Positions 17,183-28,595 are shown, numbered from the stretch's first letter. The stretch: 64,000 bases of DNA from Ectobacillus panaciterrae DSM 19096 (GCF_000430785.1 NZ_KE387246.1:111421-175420), one strand, 5' to 3'. Numbers and translations are program-made. The notes: a model not told the origin generated them from the letters alone.

Positions 17183-19789
17183 ATGGATTTGAATCAAATG
17201 ACGCAAAAGACACAGGAAGCCGTTTCAAGAGCGCAGTCAATTGCGACGTCTCACCAGCATCAAGAGGTGGACACGATTCACGTTCTTTCGGCATTGCTTG
17301 AGCAAGAAGATGGGTTAACAAGAAGAATTCTGCAGAAATTAAACATAGACGCAACACGCTTTTTTGAAGATGTGCAGTTGCTTTTGGATAAAAAACCGAA
17401 AGTGACGGGCAGCGGCGCAGAAGCCGGCAAGATATATATTACGTCTGCTCTCGGGCAGTTATTCGTGAGAGCAGAGGAAGAAAAGAAACGCTTAAAAGAT
17501 GACTATTTATCAATTGAGCATGTCCTGCTTGCGGTGTGCGATGAAAAACCTGGAAGCGACATTGGAAGGCTGCTTGCAAAGCATCATATACAAAAGGAGC
17601 ATTTGCTTCGTGCATTAATGGAAGTAAGGGGGAATCAGCGCGTGACGAGTCAAAATCCGGAAGCTACTTATGAAGCGCTGCAAAAATATGGGCGTGACCT
17701 CGTGCAAGAGGTGCGCCAAGGCAAAATTGATCCGGTTATCGGACGAGACAGTGAAATCCGTCGAGTGATTCGCATTTTATCACGTAAAACGAAAAACAAT
17801 CCGGTGCTGATCGGTGAACCGGGTGTCGGTAAAACTGCCATCGTGGAAGGTTTGGCACAGCGTATTGTTCGCAAGGATGTGCCGGAGGGGCTGAAGGATA
17901 AAACCGTTTTTTCCCTCGATATAGGTTCTCTTATCGCAGGTGCAAAGTTCCACGGGGAATTTGAGGAACGTCTGCAGGCTGTATTAAATGAAGTGAAAAA
18001 GAGCGAAGGTCGCATTCTTCTGTTCATTGACGAACTGCATACGATTGTTGGTGCCGGAAAAACGGAAGGAGCCATGGATGCCGGCAATATGCTGAAGCCG
18101 ATGCTGGCGCGCGGCGAGCTGCATTGCATTGGGGCAACCACGCTTGATGAATACAGAAAATATATCGAGAAAGATCCGGCATTAGAACGCCGTTTCCAGC
18201 AAGTATTAGTAGAGGAGCCGACAGTCGAAGATACGGTTTCGATTTTGCGCGGTTTAAAGGAACGGTTTGAAATTCATCATGGTGTCAATATTCATGACCG
18301 TGCTATCGTTGCAGCGGCAACATTATCCGATAGATATATTTCGGACCGTTTTCTGCCGGATAAGGCGATTGACTTAGTTGATGAAGCATGTGCAACTATA
18401 CGTACAGAAATCGATTCGCTGCCGACGGAACTGGATGAAGTTACGCGCCGCATGATGCAGCTTGAAATTGAAGAAGCGGCGTTAAGCAAGGAAACGGACG
18501 AGGCAAGCAAGCTGCGCCTGCAAACCTTGCAGCGCGAATTGGCGGAATTGAAGGACAAAGCGCATACGATGCGGGCGCAGTGGCAGCAGGAAAAAGAAGA
18601 AATTCAAACAGTGCGCGGTTTGCGCGAGCAATTAGAACGTTTGCGCCGTGAACTGGAAGAAGCTGAAGGGAATTACGATTTGAACAAAGCGGCTGAGCTT
18701 CGCCACGGACGGATTCCTGCGCTTGAAAAAGAGTTGAAGCAAGCGGAAGAAGAAACGATGCAAAAGCAAAGCGAGAATCGTCTTCTCCGCGAAGAAGTAA
18801 CGGAAGAGGAAATCGCAAGCATCGTATCAAGATGGACCGGTATTCCAGTCACGAAGCTTGTCGAAGGAGAGCGGGAAAAGCTTCTTCGCTTGGAACAAAT
18901 TTTATCTGACCGTGTCGTGGGACAAGAAGAAGCTGTACAGCTTGTCGCGGATGCAGTTCTGCGGGCACGGGCCGGCATCAAAGACCCGAACCGTCCAATC
19001 GGTTCATTTATTTTCCTCGGTCCTACAGGCGTCGGAAAGACGGAGCTCGCGAAAACACTAGCCCAATCGCTGTTTGACAGCGAAGAGCAAATCATCCGCA
19101 TCGACATGTCTGAGTATATGGAGAAGCATGCGGTGTCTCGTTTAATCGGTGCGCCTCCTGGATACGTGGGATACGAAGAAGGAGGACAGCTGACGGAAGC
19201 AGTCCGCCGCAAGCCGTACTCTGTGATTTTGCTTGATGAGATTGAAAAAGCGCATCCGGAAGTATTTAACATTTTACTGCAAATGCTCGACGACGGCCGT
19301 GTAACTGACTCACAGGGCAGAACAGTGGATTTTAAGAATACGGTCATTATCATGACGTCCAATATTGGTTCTCACTACTTGTTAGAGGGATTAGACGAAG
19401 ATGGAAGCATAAAAGAAGAAGCACGCGAACAAGTGATGAGCCAGCTTCGCGGCCATTTCCGTCCGGAGTTTCTGAACCGCGTGGATGAAATCATTTTGTT
19501 CAAGCCGTTAACGACGAAAGAAATTACTCGCATTGTTGACAAAATTATGAGTGAACTGCAAGGGCGTCTTACAGAACGGCACATTACGCTTCGTTTGACA
19601 GATGAAGCCAAGACATTTGTGGCGGAAGCAGGATTTGACCCGGCATACGGCGCTCGGCCGTTGAAGCGATATATCCAGCGGCAAATTGAAACGAAGCTGG
19701 CACGAGCATTGATTGCCGGAACGATTCGGGACAATAGTACGGTTGCGGTTGATGCGGAAAACGGGGAGCTTGTCGTGAAAACTGTATAA
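17183..19789 (+). CDS. clpB: ATP-dependent disaggregase ClpB
   Basis: An 868-residue Hsp100 chaperone that works with DnaK to resolve aggregates. Order: N-domain (residues 1-145, [20 protein letters not shown]), AAA1 with Walker A GEPGVGKT at about 211 and [10 protein letters not shown], the coiled-coil M domain at about 405-545 (absent in ClpC-like proteins of this size class), AAA2 with Walker A GPTGVGKT at about 613 and [10 protein letters not shown], then the D2 C-terminal region ending [17 protein letters not shown]. The length fits ClpB. A CtsR box overlaps the promoter. B. subtilis itself lacks clpB, so this gene is an insertion relative to that gene order; it is common in other Bacillaceae. 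Confidence 0.95.
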   Translation: MDLNQMTQKTQEAVSRAQSIATSHQHQEVDTIHVLSALLEQEDGLTRRILQKLNIDATRFFEDVQLLLDKKPKVTGSGAEAGKIYITSALGQLFVRAEEEKKRLKDDYLSIEHVLLAVCDEKPGSDIGRLLAKHHIQKEHLLRALMEVRGNQRVTSQNPEATYEALQKYGRDLVQEVRQGKIDPVIGRDSEIRRVIRILSRKTKNNPVLIGEPGVGKTAIVEGLAQRIVRKDVPEGLKDKTVFSLDIGSLIAGAKFHGEFEERLQAVLNEVKKSEGRILLFIDELHTIVGAGKTEGAMDAGNMLKPMLARGELHCIGATTLDEYRKYIEKDPALERRFQQVLVEEPTVEDTVSILRGLKERFEIHHGVNIHDRAIVAAATLSDRYISDRFLPDKAIDLVDEACATIRTEIDSLPTELDEVTRRMMQLEIEEAALSKETDEASKLRLQTLQRELAELKDKAHTMRAQWQQEKEEIQTVRGLREQLERLRRELEEAEGNYDLNKAAELRHGRIPALEKELKQAEEETMQKQSENRLLREEVTEEEIASIVSRWTGIPVTKLVEGEREKLLRLEQILSDRVVGQEEAVQLVADAVLRARAGIKDPNRPIGSFIFLGPTGVGKTELAKTLAQSLFDSEEQIIRIDMSEYMEKHAVSRLIGAPPGYVGYEEGGQLTEAVRRKPYSVILLDEIEKAHPEVFNILLQMLDDGRVTDSQGRTVDFKNTVIIMTSNIGSHYLLEGLDEDGSIKEEAREQVMSQLRGHFRPEFLNRVDEIILFKPLTTKEITRIVDKIMSELQGRLTERHITLRLTDEAKTFVAEAGFDPAYGARPLKRYIQRQIETKLARALIAGTIRDNSTVAVDAENGELVVKTV

Positions 19790-19794
19790 GATGC

Positions 19795-19828
19795 AAGAGG
19801 TCTCATTAATATGGGGCCTCTTTTTTTA
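19795..19828 (+). terminator. Terminator of clpB
   Basis: AGAGGTCTC / GGGGCCTCT stem (two G-T pairs) and a 7-T tail just after the stop. Confidence 0.75.
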
Positions 19829-19833
19829 GACAC

Positions 19834-19915
19834 AGGGAAAAGCGTCTGAAGGGATTTGACCGTTATTATGCTCGGCGGATTCGCTACACCAATCTAAAAA
19901 GAAAGGATTTTTTTC
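19834..19915 (+). repeat. Dispersed repeat R2, partial copy 3
   Basis: Only the right half: GCGTCTGAAGGGATTTGACC, GTTATTATGCTCGGCGGATT, and a CAATCTAAAAAGAAAGGATT end matching other R2 copies. Confidence 0.6.
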
Positions 19916-19933
19916 ATTCCTCTTATAAACGAA

Positions 19934-19960
19934 AAGAAGCTGTCCTCTTGACAGCTTCTT
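19934..19960 (-). terminator. Terminator of yjzD
   Basis: AAGAAGCTGTC / GACAGCTTCTT 11-bp stem with 5-nt loop, 1 nt past the yjzD stop; T-rich after it on the minus strand. Confidence 0.75.
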
Positions 19961-19961
19961 C

Positions 19962-20147
19962 TTAGTGATGTTGCTCTACAGGTTCGTTCGGTAGTACAGC
20001 GGAGATAACGATTACCAAGACGCTCATAACAACTGATAGCATTGTAGCTTGTACGAAGTCGTATGTAGTGCCTGTCATGGCACCGATTACGTAACTAGCC
20101 ATTTGCATGAGGAAAAATGACCAGATGAATGTCCAAATGAAACGCAT
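19962..20147 (-). CDS. yjzD: YjzD family small membrane protein (DUF2929)
   Basis: A 61-residue protein with two hydrophobic helices (FIWTFIWSFFLMQMASYVIG and MLSVVMSVLVIVISAVL) and a short His-rich tail. The start MRFIWTF is set by AAGGGTG; a longer frame upstream lacks support. Length equals B. subtilis YjzD, and the position between yjzC and yjaU is conserved apart from the clpB insertion. Function unknown. Confidence 0.83.
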   Translation of the reverse strand: MRFIWTFIWSFFLMQMASYVIGAMTGTTYDFVQATMLSVVMSVLVIVISAVLPNEPVEQHH

Positions 20148-20307
20148 GCTTTTCACACCCTTATTGTTCAATTCCCCCCTATTGTAACACAAAGACCGGG
20201 GGAATATAGAAAATATTTTTGCGTACTAGGGCAAATTCCGCCTTTTCACATACATTATAGAAGAATGTATTTCATGTTGGCATTAGGGCGGGGGAGATAT
20301 GTGTATA

Positions 20308-21033
20308 ATGGAACGTTTCTTTTATCTGGAACAAGAGCCGTGCGTCATTCATCTGCCAGAAAAGCCGAATGGATTCGGAGTATTGGTATTAGGGGACTAT
20401 AATTATTTTGTTGAGAATGGTACAAGTTTGTGGATGCAGCATATCGGCAAGGCACAGATGCTGGAGGATTTGCGCAAGCAGGGTTATACCATTTTTTCTT
20501 CCAATCTGTACGGCCGGCACTGGGGCTCGGAGAAAGCTGTTCAGTTAGCAAAGCGGTTGTATCATATTGTGATGAAAAAGGAAATTTTAAATGAAAAGAT
20601 TCATATGATAGCAGAGGGGATGGGCGCTCTCGTTGCCCTGGAAATCATGCACAGTATGCCGGAATTGGTGCGTTCGTCTGTTATGTTCAATCCATGTTTG
20701 GATTTATCTGCTCATCTGGAGCTTGAAAAGGAACATAAATTTTTCTATAAACGGCTGATGCGCGAATTGCAGATAGCATATGAAACAACGGAAGAAAAGA
20801 TTCGGCAGGCAACCGTGCAAAAATCATTTCACCGATATGCGTCTTCTGTCCCAGTAAAAATGTTTATTCCCATCCATGAGCGCAAAGAACGAAAGTTAAT
20901 TTATCGGGAATATGAACAGAAGAGGCAAAAAGAAGGGAATCCCATTTCGCTTTCGTTTCACTTGCAGGACAATAAATATAAAATGACAGGTTCTATCAGT
21001 CAGTTTTTTAAAAAGTATGAAACGTATTTATGA
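20308..21033 (+). CDS. yjaU: YjaU, alpha/beta-hydrolase-like protein
   Basis: A 241-residue protein resembling B. subtilis YjaU. ERFFYLEQEPCVIHLPEKPN starts the protein, and a hydrolase-like nucleophile-elbow region lies in MIAEGMGALVALEIMHSMPE (about residue 95), where Glu-Gly-Met replaces the usual Ser, so hydrolytic activity is doubtful. The ATG at 20308 is 11 nt from GGGGGAG; an ATG at 20299 is only 2-3 nt from it, so the first is preferred with some doubt. It lies upstream of yjaV and comZ. Function unknown. Confidence 0.78.
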   Translation: MERFFYLEQEPCVIHLPEKPNGFGVLVLGDYNYFVENGTSLWMQHIGKAQMLEDLRKQGYTIFSSNLYGRHWGSEKAVQLAKRLYHIVMKKEILNEKIHMIAEGMGALVALEIMHSMPELVRSSVMFNPCLDLSAHLELEKEHKFFYKRLMRELQIAYETTEEKIRQATVQKSFHRYASSVPVKMFIPIHERKERKLIYREYEQKRQKEGNPISLSFHLQDNKYKMTGSISQFFKKYETYL

Positions 21034-21086
21034 CTAGCTTCCTAATACATAGGAAGCTGGTGTACATACAACAGGGGGGATAAAGG

Positions 21087-21947
21087 ATGAGAGGAGCGGT
21101 TGTAATCGGCGCATTGACATTTATCGGTTATCATCTCGTGCAGAAGCTGCTGACAGAGGAGGCAGAGGTACTGGCTTTTGATACAGATGATTTGTTCCGT
21201 CCGTCTGAAATGAACGAAGAAAAGCTGCTGCTGATCGGCCGTCATGCCGGATTTGCGTATCGTTCGCTGGAGGAACGGGAAGCTTGGAAGGAGATGCGTG
21301 AGTTTAATGTTGTGTATTTTTGCTTATGCGAGCCCAACCAATATACAGAAATCCTAAACCAAAAAACTGTCCATTCATACTTGCAGCGTACGTTGTCGCT
21401 TTGTAAAAAGCATGGCAAACGCTTTGTTTTATTATCCTCTGCAAGCGCAGCAACAGCGCGCTTTTATGACGAAAAGGGTGTAGAAGGAACCGGAAATGGA
21501 AGCTTTTTTTATGAGATGGAGAAGCTGGCTGAAACGTCCGGAGGAGATTGCGCAATCTTGCAGGTGCCTGCTGTATATGGCCCATGGCAGCCTGACTTTA
21601 TGACATACCATCAATTAATTTTAACCGAGATGATGCAGCGCGATGTAAATATTGAAGTGAAAGAAAACAATGAGGACATTCTATATGTGACGGACGTGGC
21701 GGAATGCCTATATGAATTCGGAAAAAAGAAGCAGACGGGCGCCTATTATATAGGAAGCGGAGAAACGGGATTGTGGCATAAAGGCGTAGCTTTATTGAAC
21801 GGGAGCAATAAGATTGTGATTCGAGGAAAACAAATAGAAAAAAAGAGCGTTCCTCGCTATCCATTTCAGCCGAAATACTCCTTGAAAGAGGGATTGCAGC
21901 AGCAAATGCTTCATATGAAGAAATATCAGGCATTATATATAGGATAA
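21087..21947 (+). CDS. yjaV: YjaV, NAD-dependent epimerase/dehydratase-like protein
   Basis: A 286-residue protein with a Rossmann fold of the extended SDR type. The N-terminal dinucleotide-binding loop is degenerate (VVIGALTFIGYHLVQKLL, lacking the full GxxGxxG). RFVLLSSASAA and VPAVYGPWQPDFM resemble the usual Ser and substrate regions. The YxxxK catalytic pair is not plain, with FFYEMEKLAE the nearest candidate. AGGGGGGATAAAGG precedes the ATG. It matches YjaV by position; biochemical role unknown. Confidence 0.78.
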   Translation: MRGAVVIGALTFIGYHLVQKLLTEEAEVLAFDTDDLFRPSEMNEEKLLLIGRHAGFAYRSLEEREAWKEMREFNVVYFCLCEPNQYTEILNQKTVHSYLQRTLSLCKKHGKRFVLLSSASAATARFYDEKGVEGTGNGSFFYEMEKLAETSGGDCAILQVPAVYGPWQPDFMTYHQLILTEMMQRDVNIEVKENNEDILYVTDVAECLYEFGKKKQTGAYYIGSGETGLWHKGVALLNGSNKIVIRGKQIEKKSVPRYPFQPKYSLKEGLQQQMLHMKKYQALYIG

Positions 21948-21953
21948 AGGAAG

Positions 21954-21978
21954 GAAGCACTCGCTGCTTCTTTTTTTA
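21954..21978 (+). terminator. Terminator of yjaV
   Basis: GAAGCA / TGCTTC stem with a 5-nt loop and seven T. Confidence 0.75.
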
Positions 21979-22155
21979 GATAAGTATAAAATTCCGCGCC
22001 AATGCTTTCCATTCCTTCCTTCTGTTCGCAGTATATAACACAAGCCTAAATGATTAGTAAAAAGACACATGAGAAAGCGCCTTAAAGGCTTGGATCGCTA
22101 CTATACTTTGCAGATGCTCTACGTCGATTTAAAAAGAATCGAACGTTTTTTCTTC
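21979..22155 (+). repeat. Dispersed repeat R2, full copy 4
   Basis: Begins AGTATAAAATTCCGCGCCAA, includes TTCCTTCCTTCTGTTCGCAG and TAGTAAAAAGACACA, and ends GATTTAAAAAGAATCG. It fills the yjaV-comZ gap where B. subtilis has med; no trace of med is visible. Confidence 0.78.
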
Positions 22156-22230
22156 CGATATAATGCTCAACATAAATATGCAGTGTCTGGTATAATATGA
22201 AGAGAAACGAGCACGAAAGGAAGATAAATC

Positions 22231-22425
22231 ATGAATCCGCAAAAAAACATGCAATTTCTGCAAATCGCTCTGCAGTATTTACCGGAAGCGAAAGCTGTAT
22301 TAGAAGGCAGCGGCGTAGAGGTGGATATGGCGAAAGCACAGCCTGTTCTCGAACTGCTAATGAAGGTAATGAATGATGCATATGAGCTGGGAAGAGAAGA
22401 AGCTTTGACAGAGAAGGAAGAATGA
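22231..22425 (+). CDS. comZ: ComZ, negative regulator of the comG operon
   Basis: A 64-residue protein (MNPQKNMQFLQIALQYLPEA at the N terminus, an acidic EEALTEKEE tail), matching ComZ of B. subtilis, which lowers comG transcription and so competence pilus assembly. AAAGGAAG lies upstream of the ATG. In B. subtilis comZ is co-transcribed with med; here it must rely on its own promoter, and TATAATATGAAG near 22191 is a plausible -10. Confidence 0.85.
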   Translation: MNPQKNMQFLQIALQYLPEAKAVLEGSGVEVDMAKAQPVLELLMKVMNDAYELGREEALTEKEE

Positions 22426-22452
22426 AGTCGGCAAATATGCCGGCTTTTTCAT
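22424..22452 (+). terminator. Terminator of comZ
   Basis: AGTCGGC / GCCGGCT stem followed by TTTTTC, overlapping the stop codon region. Confidence 0.7.
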
Positions 22453-22491
22453 TCTCATTCATATAGACAAATGGAGAATCATGCGATAATA

Positions 22492-22508
22492 TTAGTACCA
22501 AGTCATAA
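22492..22508 (+). promoter_or_regulatory. FapR operator upstream of fabH
   Basis: TTAGTACCAAGTCATAA has an intact left half (TTAGTACC) and a weaker right half of the FapR palindrome. It lies 28 nt before the fabH start. FapR senses malonyl-CoA and represses fatty-acid synthesis genes, including fabHA-fabF in B. subtilis. Confidence 0.7.
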
Positions 22509-22536
22509 TAATTGATATAAAGTGGAGGGATGCCGT

Positions 22537-23469
22537 GTGAATGCGGGCATTTTAGGAATTGGGAGATACGTACCGGAAAAAATCGTAACCAATCAAGACT
22601 TAGAAAAAATCGTAGATACATCAGATGAGTGGATTCGGACTAGGACTGGAATAGAGGAGCGCCGCATTGCTGCAGATGATATGAATACGTCTCATATGGC
22701 GGTTGAGGCAGCAAGAGAAGCGATTCGTGATGCAGGAATTAGTGCTGAGCAAATCGAATTAATTTTAGTTGCGACGGTAACGCCTGACCGTCCGTTTCCG
22801 ACTGTATCATGCATGGTTCAGGAACAGCTTGGGGCAAAGCATGCAGCAGCGATGGATGTTAGCGCAGCCTGTGCCGGCTTTATGTACGGAATGATTACGG
22901 CACAGCAATTTATCCAAACGGGTGCTTATAAGTATATCCTAGTAATAGGAAGTGACAAACTATCTAAGATTACCGATTGGAGTGACCGAAATACAGCGGT
23001 GCTATTCGGCGACGGAGCTGGAGCTGCGGTAATGGGACCTGTTTCGGAAGGGAGAGGTATTTTATCATTCGAGCTTGGTGCAGATGGAACAGGCGGAATT
23101 CACTTATATCAAGACGAGTTCATTAGCATGAACGGTAGAGAGGTCTTTAAATTCGCAGTGCGAAAAATGGGGGATTCTTCTGTCCGCGTATTGGAGAAAG
23201 CGGGACTTACAAAAGAAGATGTAGATTTCCTTGTGCCGCATCAAGCAAATATCCGTATCATGGAATCGGCGAGACAACGCCTGGATTTACCAGAAGAAAA
23301 AATGAGTAAGACGATTGCGAAGTTTGGCAATACATCCGCATCATCCATCCCGCTTGCACTTGCAGAAGAGCAGAGAAACGGACGAATCAAAGACGATGAT
23401 ATCGTCGTTCTTGTGGGATTCGGCGGCGGATTAACTTGGGGAGCGGTAGCTCTTCGCTGGGGCAGATAA
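22537..23469 (+). CDS. fabH: Beta-ketoacyl-ACP synthase III
   Basis: A 310-residue enzyme that starts fatty-acid chains by condensing a (branched) acyl-CoA with malonyl-ACP. The active-site Cys is in [12 protein letters not shown] (about residue 112), the His in PHQANIRIM, the Asn in [10 protein letters not shown], and the C-terminal [14 protein letters not shown] is conserved. The start is GTG at 22537 ([15 protein letters not shown]), with GTGGAGGGA upstream; a GTG 15 nt earlier lies inside that site. fabF follows after 24 nt, so the two form an operon under the FapR operator. This is the fabHA-position copy. Confidence 0.93.
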   Translation: MNAGILGIGRYVPEKIVTNQDLEKIVDTSDEWIRTRTGIEERRIAADDMNTSHMAVEAAREAIRDAGISAEQIELILVATVTPDRPFPTVSCMVQEQLGAKHAAAMDVSAACAGFMYGMITAQQFIQTGAYKYILVIGSDKLSKITDWSDRNTAVLFGDGAGAAVMGPVSEGRGILSFELGADGTGGIHLYQDEFISMNGREVFKFAVRKMGDSSVRVLEKAGLTKEDVDFLVPHQANIRIMESARQRLDLPEEKMSKTIAKFGNTSASSIPLALAEEQRNGRIKDDDIVVLVGFGGGLTWGAVALRWGR

Positions 23470-23493
23470 GATTGTAAAGGAGAGTTGAGAGTG

Positions 23494-24732
23494 ATGGAAA
23501 AAAAGCGTGTTGTAGTTACAGGATTGGGAGCTATTACTCCAGTAGGAAAGAATGCAGAAGAGTCTTGGCAGAGTGTCGTAAACGGCGTGTCCGGTATAGG
23601 ACGTCTTACACGCTTAGATCCGGAGCAATATCCGGCAAAGGTTGCGGCTGAGATTCGTGATTTTAACGTGGAAGAGTATGTAGACAAAAAAGAGGCACGT
23701 AAAATGGACCGCTTCACACAATATGCGGTAGCGGCTGCTAAAATGGCAGTACAGGATGCGAAATTGGAAATTACAGAAGAAAACGCGCCTAAAATTGGCG
23801 TATGGGTCGGTTCTGGAATCGGCGGTATGGAAACATTTGAAGAACAGCATCGCATTTTGCTGGAAAAAGGACCTCGACGCGTGAGCCCATTCTTCGTACC
23901 GATGATGATTCCGGATATGGCGGCAGGTCAAGTGTCCATCGCATTAGGAGCGAAAGGAATCAATTCCTGTTCAGTAACAGCGTGTGCATCTGGAGCAAAT
24001 TCAATTGGAGACGCTTTTAAAGTAATTCAGCGCGGCGATGCAGTCGCGATGGTAACAGGAGGAGCGGAAGCACCTCTATCGCATATGGCGTTTGCTGGTT
24101 TCAGCTCTGCAAAAGCGTTATCCTTCAATGAAGATCCAAAAACGGCATGCCGTCCGTTTGACAAGAACCGCAGCGGCTTCGTCATGGGAGAAGGAGCGGG
24201 CATTCTCATTTTGGAAGAGTTAGAACATGCCCTGCAGCGCGGAGCCCACATTTATGCGGAAATCGTAGGTTACGGTGCGACAGGAGATGCATTCCACATT
24301 ACACTGCCTGCACCAGGCGGAGAAGGCGGCGTGCGTGCGATGCGCCAAGCATTGGACGATGCCGGATTGAAGCCTAATGATGTGGATTACATTAACGCTC
24401 ATGGAACAAGTACGGAAGCAAACGAAAAATATGAAACAATGGCGATTAAAGAAGTATTCGGTGAGCATGCTTACAAAGTAGCGGTCAGCTCTACAAAATC
24501 GATGACGGGCCACTTGCTTGGAGCAGCAGGTGCCGTAGAGGCAATCTTCTCTATTAAAGCTATTACAGATGGTGTTATCCCGCCGACAATTAACTATGAA
24601 ACACCAGATCCGGAATGTGATTTGGATTATGTTCCAAACAGTGCAAGAAAGCAGGAGGTACGCGCGGTATTGAGCAACTCCTTAGGGTTTGGCGGACATA
24701 ATGCCGCATTGGTATTCAAGAAATACGAGTAA
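23494..24732 (+). CDS. fabF: Beta-ketoacyl-ACP synthase II
   Basis: A 412-residue elongating condensing enzyme. The Cys-His-His triad is visible: [15 protein letters not shown] (Cys near 164), the first His in [13 protein letters not shown] and the second in [26 protein letters not shown] and [15 protein letters not shown] are also conserved. AAAGGAGAG lies 8 nt before the ATG; the GTG just before it is less likely. It is co-transcribed with fabH. Confidence 0.95.
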   Translation: MEKKRVVVTGLGAITPVGKNAEESWQSVVNGVSGIGRLTRLDPEQYPAKVAAEIRDFNVEEYVDKKEARKMDRFTQYAVAAAKMAVQDAKLEITEENAPKIGVWVGSGIGGMETFEEQHRILLEKGPRRVSPFFVPMMIPDMAAGQVSIALGAKGINSCSVTACASGANSIGDAFKVIQRGDAVAMVTGGAEAPLSHMAFAGFSSAKALSFNEDPKTACRPFDKNRSGFVMGEGAGILILEELEHALQRGAHIYAEIVGYGATGDAFHITLPAPGGEGGVRAMRQALDDAGLKPNDVDYINAHGTSTEANEKYETMAIKEVFGEHAYKVAVSSTKSMTGHLLGAAGAVEAIFSIKAITDGVIPPTINYETPDPECDLDYVPNSARKQEVRAVLSNSLGFGGHNAALVFKKYE

Positions 24733-24758
24733 ACGTGCAGATATCTGCACGTTTTTTT
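24731..24758 (+). terminator. Terminator of fabHF
   Basis: AAACGTGCAGA / TCTGCACGTTT stem with almost no loop and seven T, overlapping the end of fabF. Confidence 0.85.
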
Positions 24759-24805
24759 ATTTATATTGAATCATTCTCCTTTCGGTTGGCATATGTATAA
24801 GGTGA

Positions 24806-24924
24806 AACTTCATTAGCGGGGGGGCTCGCTAATGCCAGTCGAACTAATCGGACTCCCAGTGTCCGTTCTGCCACTTGCATGCATTAAAATCGGACGGTCA
24901 GAACGGGGTCAAAAGGGGGATAGC
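24806..24924 (+). promoter_or_regulatory. Structured leader of yjaZ
   Basis: The leader holds a hairpin CATTAGCG / CGCTAATG with a G-rich loop (24812-24836), then CGGAC / GTCCG, and CGTTCTG / CAGAACG. The GTCCG can pair with either of two CGGAC copies (both in an AATCGGAC context), giving mutually exclusive folds close to the AAGGGGGA ribosome binding site. This is a candidate cis-acting RNA; I cannot assign it to a known class. Confidence 0.35.
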
Positions 24925-25722
24925 ATGGGAATTGTCGATACCTACACTTGGCTGAAAGAACATTATAAAGATCCTGAAGAGATTTGCAGAAACTTTAAAA
25001 AACATATATCGCTCTCGCCAGCTGCCACGTATGATTATCTTTTATCCAGAGGGATGTACCGTCCTGTCAGAAACGGAATAGAAGAGGTCAAAAAGCTCCA
25101 TCAGCAAAACATATGGAAAGAATTGAAGCGGGAATATAGTGAACTGCGCAGCTGGTTCAATGGACCTGATGTACCTGTATTCATTTTGCCTTCCGATTCA
25201 CATAACAGATATATGCAGCGTGAATATAACGGGAAAGCCGGTCTCGCCTTCAATACATGCATTTTCTTGTTTGTGTCCAGTCAAAATTCCATTAAAGAGC
25301 TGAAAGCGATGTTAACACACGAATATCATCATGTAAGCCGCCTGCATGTGCTGCGCAAGAAAGAAAAAGAATATACTTTGCTTGATACTGTTATTTTAGA
25401 GGGGTTGGCGGAAGCAGCAGTTGCAGAGCGTCATACAGAAACCTATCATGCAGCCTGGGTTCGATATTATACGAAAAAAGAAGCAATCTATCTTTGGCAT
25501 CGGTTTCTAGCTGATGATAAAGATTGCAAAAAAGGGACGAGAAAGCATGAAGAGCTGCTGAACGGCTTGCGTTTTTATCCGAAAATGCTCGGATATTGCG
25601 TTGGCTATCATATCGTAAGCGATTGTATCAAACATACGAACTTTCAAACGAAGAAACTTTTAAACATGAAATCGCGGGATATTTTAAAATATGCTGTATC
25701 CTTTGCCGCTAATCATACGTGA
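24925..25722 (+). CDS. yjaZ: YjaZ, DUF2268 putative Zn-dependent protease
   Basis: A 265-residue protein with a zincin motif HEYHH in MLTHEYHHVSRLHVL (about residue 135) and a downstream Glu in ILEGLAEAAVAERH, as in DUF2268 predicted Zn-proteases. The start MGIVDTYTWLKEHY has AAAGGGGGAT 5 nt upstream; a longer open frame from 24832 runs through the structured leader and is not credible. In B. subtilis the app peptide-transport operon follows; here yjbA follows directly. The natural substrate is unknown. Confidence 0.8.
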   Translation: MGIVDTYTWLKEHYKDPEEICRNFKKHISLSPAATYDYLLSRGMYRPVRNGIEEVKKLHQQNIWKELKREYSELRSWFNGPDVPVFILPSDSHNRYMQREYNGKAGLAFNTCIFLFVSSQNSIKELKAMLTHEYHHVSRLHVLRKKEKEYTLLDTVILEGLAEAAVAERHTETYHAAWVRYYTKKEAIYLWHRFLADDKDCKKGTRKHEELLNGLRFYPKMLGYCVGYHIVSDCIKHTNFQTKKLLNMKSRDILKYAVSFAANHT

Positions 25723-25917
25723 TAAGCGGTTCTTATACATATTTGGAGTTTGGTGTCATAAGATTTCATATAAAAGTAAGAGATTCTAAGCATGAAAATG
25801 AAGAGAAATGAAGAAAATATAAGTAAGTAAGATGAATATATTCTCTTCTGTGGAATAAACTTCCCAGAGCGTGACCATACTGATATCTACAAACAGTTGT
25901 GAAGTGAGGGGTAAGAC

Positions 25918-26664
25918 ATGTTGTATCTGCATGATGTATGGGTAAATTGGTTTGAAGGTGAAGAGAATGGTTATAATGTCTGCCATTTTTACGAATGGCG
26001 TAAGGATGACACAATTGAACTGTTAGACCAAGTTCCTTTATTAAAGGTAGATTCCATCCTGTACCATTATATTGAAAATGAGCTGTTGGAGCTTCCGGCC
26101 AAATTATTGGAAGACGTACATCAAAAGGCATATATCCGCAAGAATCATGAGCGTCTTCAACTTGATTATTGCTTTGTTGTTTCAGACGGCAAAGGCATTC
26201 TCGCGGTCGACACAATTGGATATAATATACCGATTCGCAAAAGCAGACTTATTCCTCGGCAAGAACAAATGGTATATGAAATGATTGAGAATGCCCAAAC
26301 TGAACACTATGAACTTCGCTCCGTGTTGGAGAAGAAAGAACACCACATTCTTTCTCCTTCGCCATACATGATGAGCGGGTTAACACGAAAAGAAAGACAG
26401 CTGAAGCAATTGCTATTTATGGCACTGGATCAATTACATACAACAAGAAATCCTTCTGAAATCCGTTACTGGTACACAGAGTGGGAGCCAGGCGCTTATC
26501 AAGATGTTCAGAACATGCCGTTTGAGGATGTTTGGAGACGTCTGTACGAAGAAACGAAATATGGCTGGACGGAAAAGCACGAAAATCTTTGCGAACGGCT
26601 CGTAAAAGGACAACCTTTTTTTGAAAAGCTGTGGGAGATTGAAAAAGAACAGAAAGTCAACTAG
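25918..26664 (+). CDS. yjbA: YjbA family protein (DUF3603)
   Basis: A 248-residue cytoplasmic protein ([20 protein letters not shown] at the start, [19 protein letters not shown] in mid protein), matching YjbA of B. subtilis in length and in its position next to trpS. GAGGGG lies 7 nt before the ATG. No catalytic motif is evident. Function unknown. Confidence 0.8.
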   Translation: MLYLHDVWVNWFEGEENGYNVCHFYEWRKDDTIELLDQVPLLKVDSILYHYIENELLELPAKLLEDVHQKAYIRKNHERLQLDYCFVVSDGKGILAVDTIGYNIPIRKSRLIPRQEQMVYEMIENAQTEHYELRSVLEKKEHHILSPSPYMMSGLTRKERQLKQLLFMALDQLHTTRNPSEIRYWYTEWEPGAYQDVQNMPFEDVWRRLYEETKYGWTEKHENLCERLVKGQPFFEKLWEIEKEQKVN

Positions 26665-26665
26665 G

Positions 26666-26737
26666 TAAAAAGGAGCTCTTTTGAGGAGTTCCTTTTTCTG
26701 TGTACAAAAAAGATGAGCATACAAATGCTCATCTTTT
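26666..26737 (+). terminator. Two tandem terminators after yjbA
   Basis: First, AAAAAGGAGCTC / GAGGAGTTCCTTTTT at 26666-26697. Second, AAAAAGATGAGCAT / ATGCTCATCTTTTT at 26706-26737. Both have long T-runs, and the second is symmetric enough to work on either strand for the convergent trpS. Confidence 0.8.
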
Positions 26738-26766
26738 TAAAAGATAGAAAGTGAGGGGAACTGAAC

Positions 26767-26913
26767 GAGCCGATTCCGCTTTTCGTGATGTCCAGCTCCA
26801 TTGGCCAGCTCCCAACGCCAAAATAACCTTCCCCATACAAAGCCAAAAAGCGGCTTTGATGGTGAAGAACATTTTGACGAGGGAGCTAAGCGGGTCGATT
26901 CCGCTTTTCGTGA
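26767..26913. repeat. Degenerate R1-like repeat
   Basis: Contains GAGCCGATTCCGCTTTTCGT, CCAGCTCCATTGGCCAGCTC, an AAAAAGCGGCTTT hairpin and a second GATTCCGCTTTTCGTGAT end. It shares the boundary words of R1 but is strongly diverged. Confidence 0.5.
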
Positions 26914-28170
<1,257 letters not shown>

Positions 28171-28214
28171 TATGTTAAAACACATTATAGCAAAATTCCC
28201 AAAATGAATGCAAG

Positions 28215-28595
28215 CTACACAAAAACTGTAACACTCATAATCGTGGAGATAACCGCAAGTACAATTCCTGTAAGCAAAATAGGATATGTCAGACGAAACG
28301 AATAGGTGCGGTATAACAGCTCTTTATTATCCAGCGGCTGCTCTTCCTCTTCTTCGATAAGAGAAGCTTCTTTTTTATTAAATGTCTTTCGAAATGCATA
28401 GCGCGTAATATTAAATGCGCCCCGTTCGATTATAAATAAAAAGCCGCCGACTATAACGAAAGGAAGAGAAATTAAAAACATAAAATCGACAAATTTCAAC
28501 AAAAAACTACTGGGATTGACGAGAAAAGCAAGCGCTGCTGAAGCTGCAATTCCTATTCCTGTCATAATTCCAAGCAAAGAAACGTTGCTGTTCAA
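28215..28595 (-). CDS. DUF3899-like small membrane protein
   Basis: A 126-residue protein with three hydrophobic segments (SLLGIMTGIGIAASAALAFL, FMFLISLPFVIVGGFLFIIE, LLTGIVLAVISTIMSVTVFV), a basic loop and an acidic run (IEEEEEQPLDN). The layout fits DUF3899. It starts with TTG behind GGAGGTAGAAG. Position and function have no known counterpart that I can name. Confidence 0.7.
   Translation of the reverse strand: MNSNVSLLGIMTGIGIAASAALAFLVNPSSFLLKFVDFMFLISLPFVIVGGFLFIIERGAFNITRYAFRKTFNKKEASLIEEEEEQPLDNKELLYRTYSFRLTYPILLTGIVLAVISTIMSVTVFV

Noticed and set aside
24832..24924. N-terminal extension of YjaZ
   Set aside because: It would translate the structured leader; the site AAGGGGGAT directly before 24925 sets the start.
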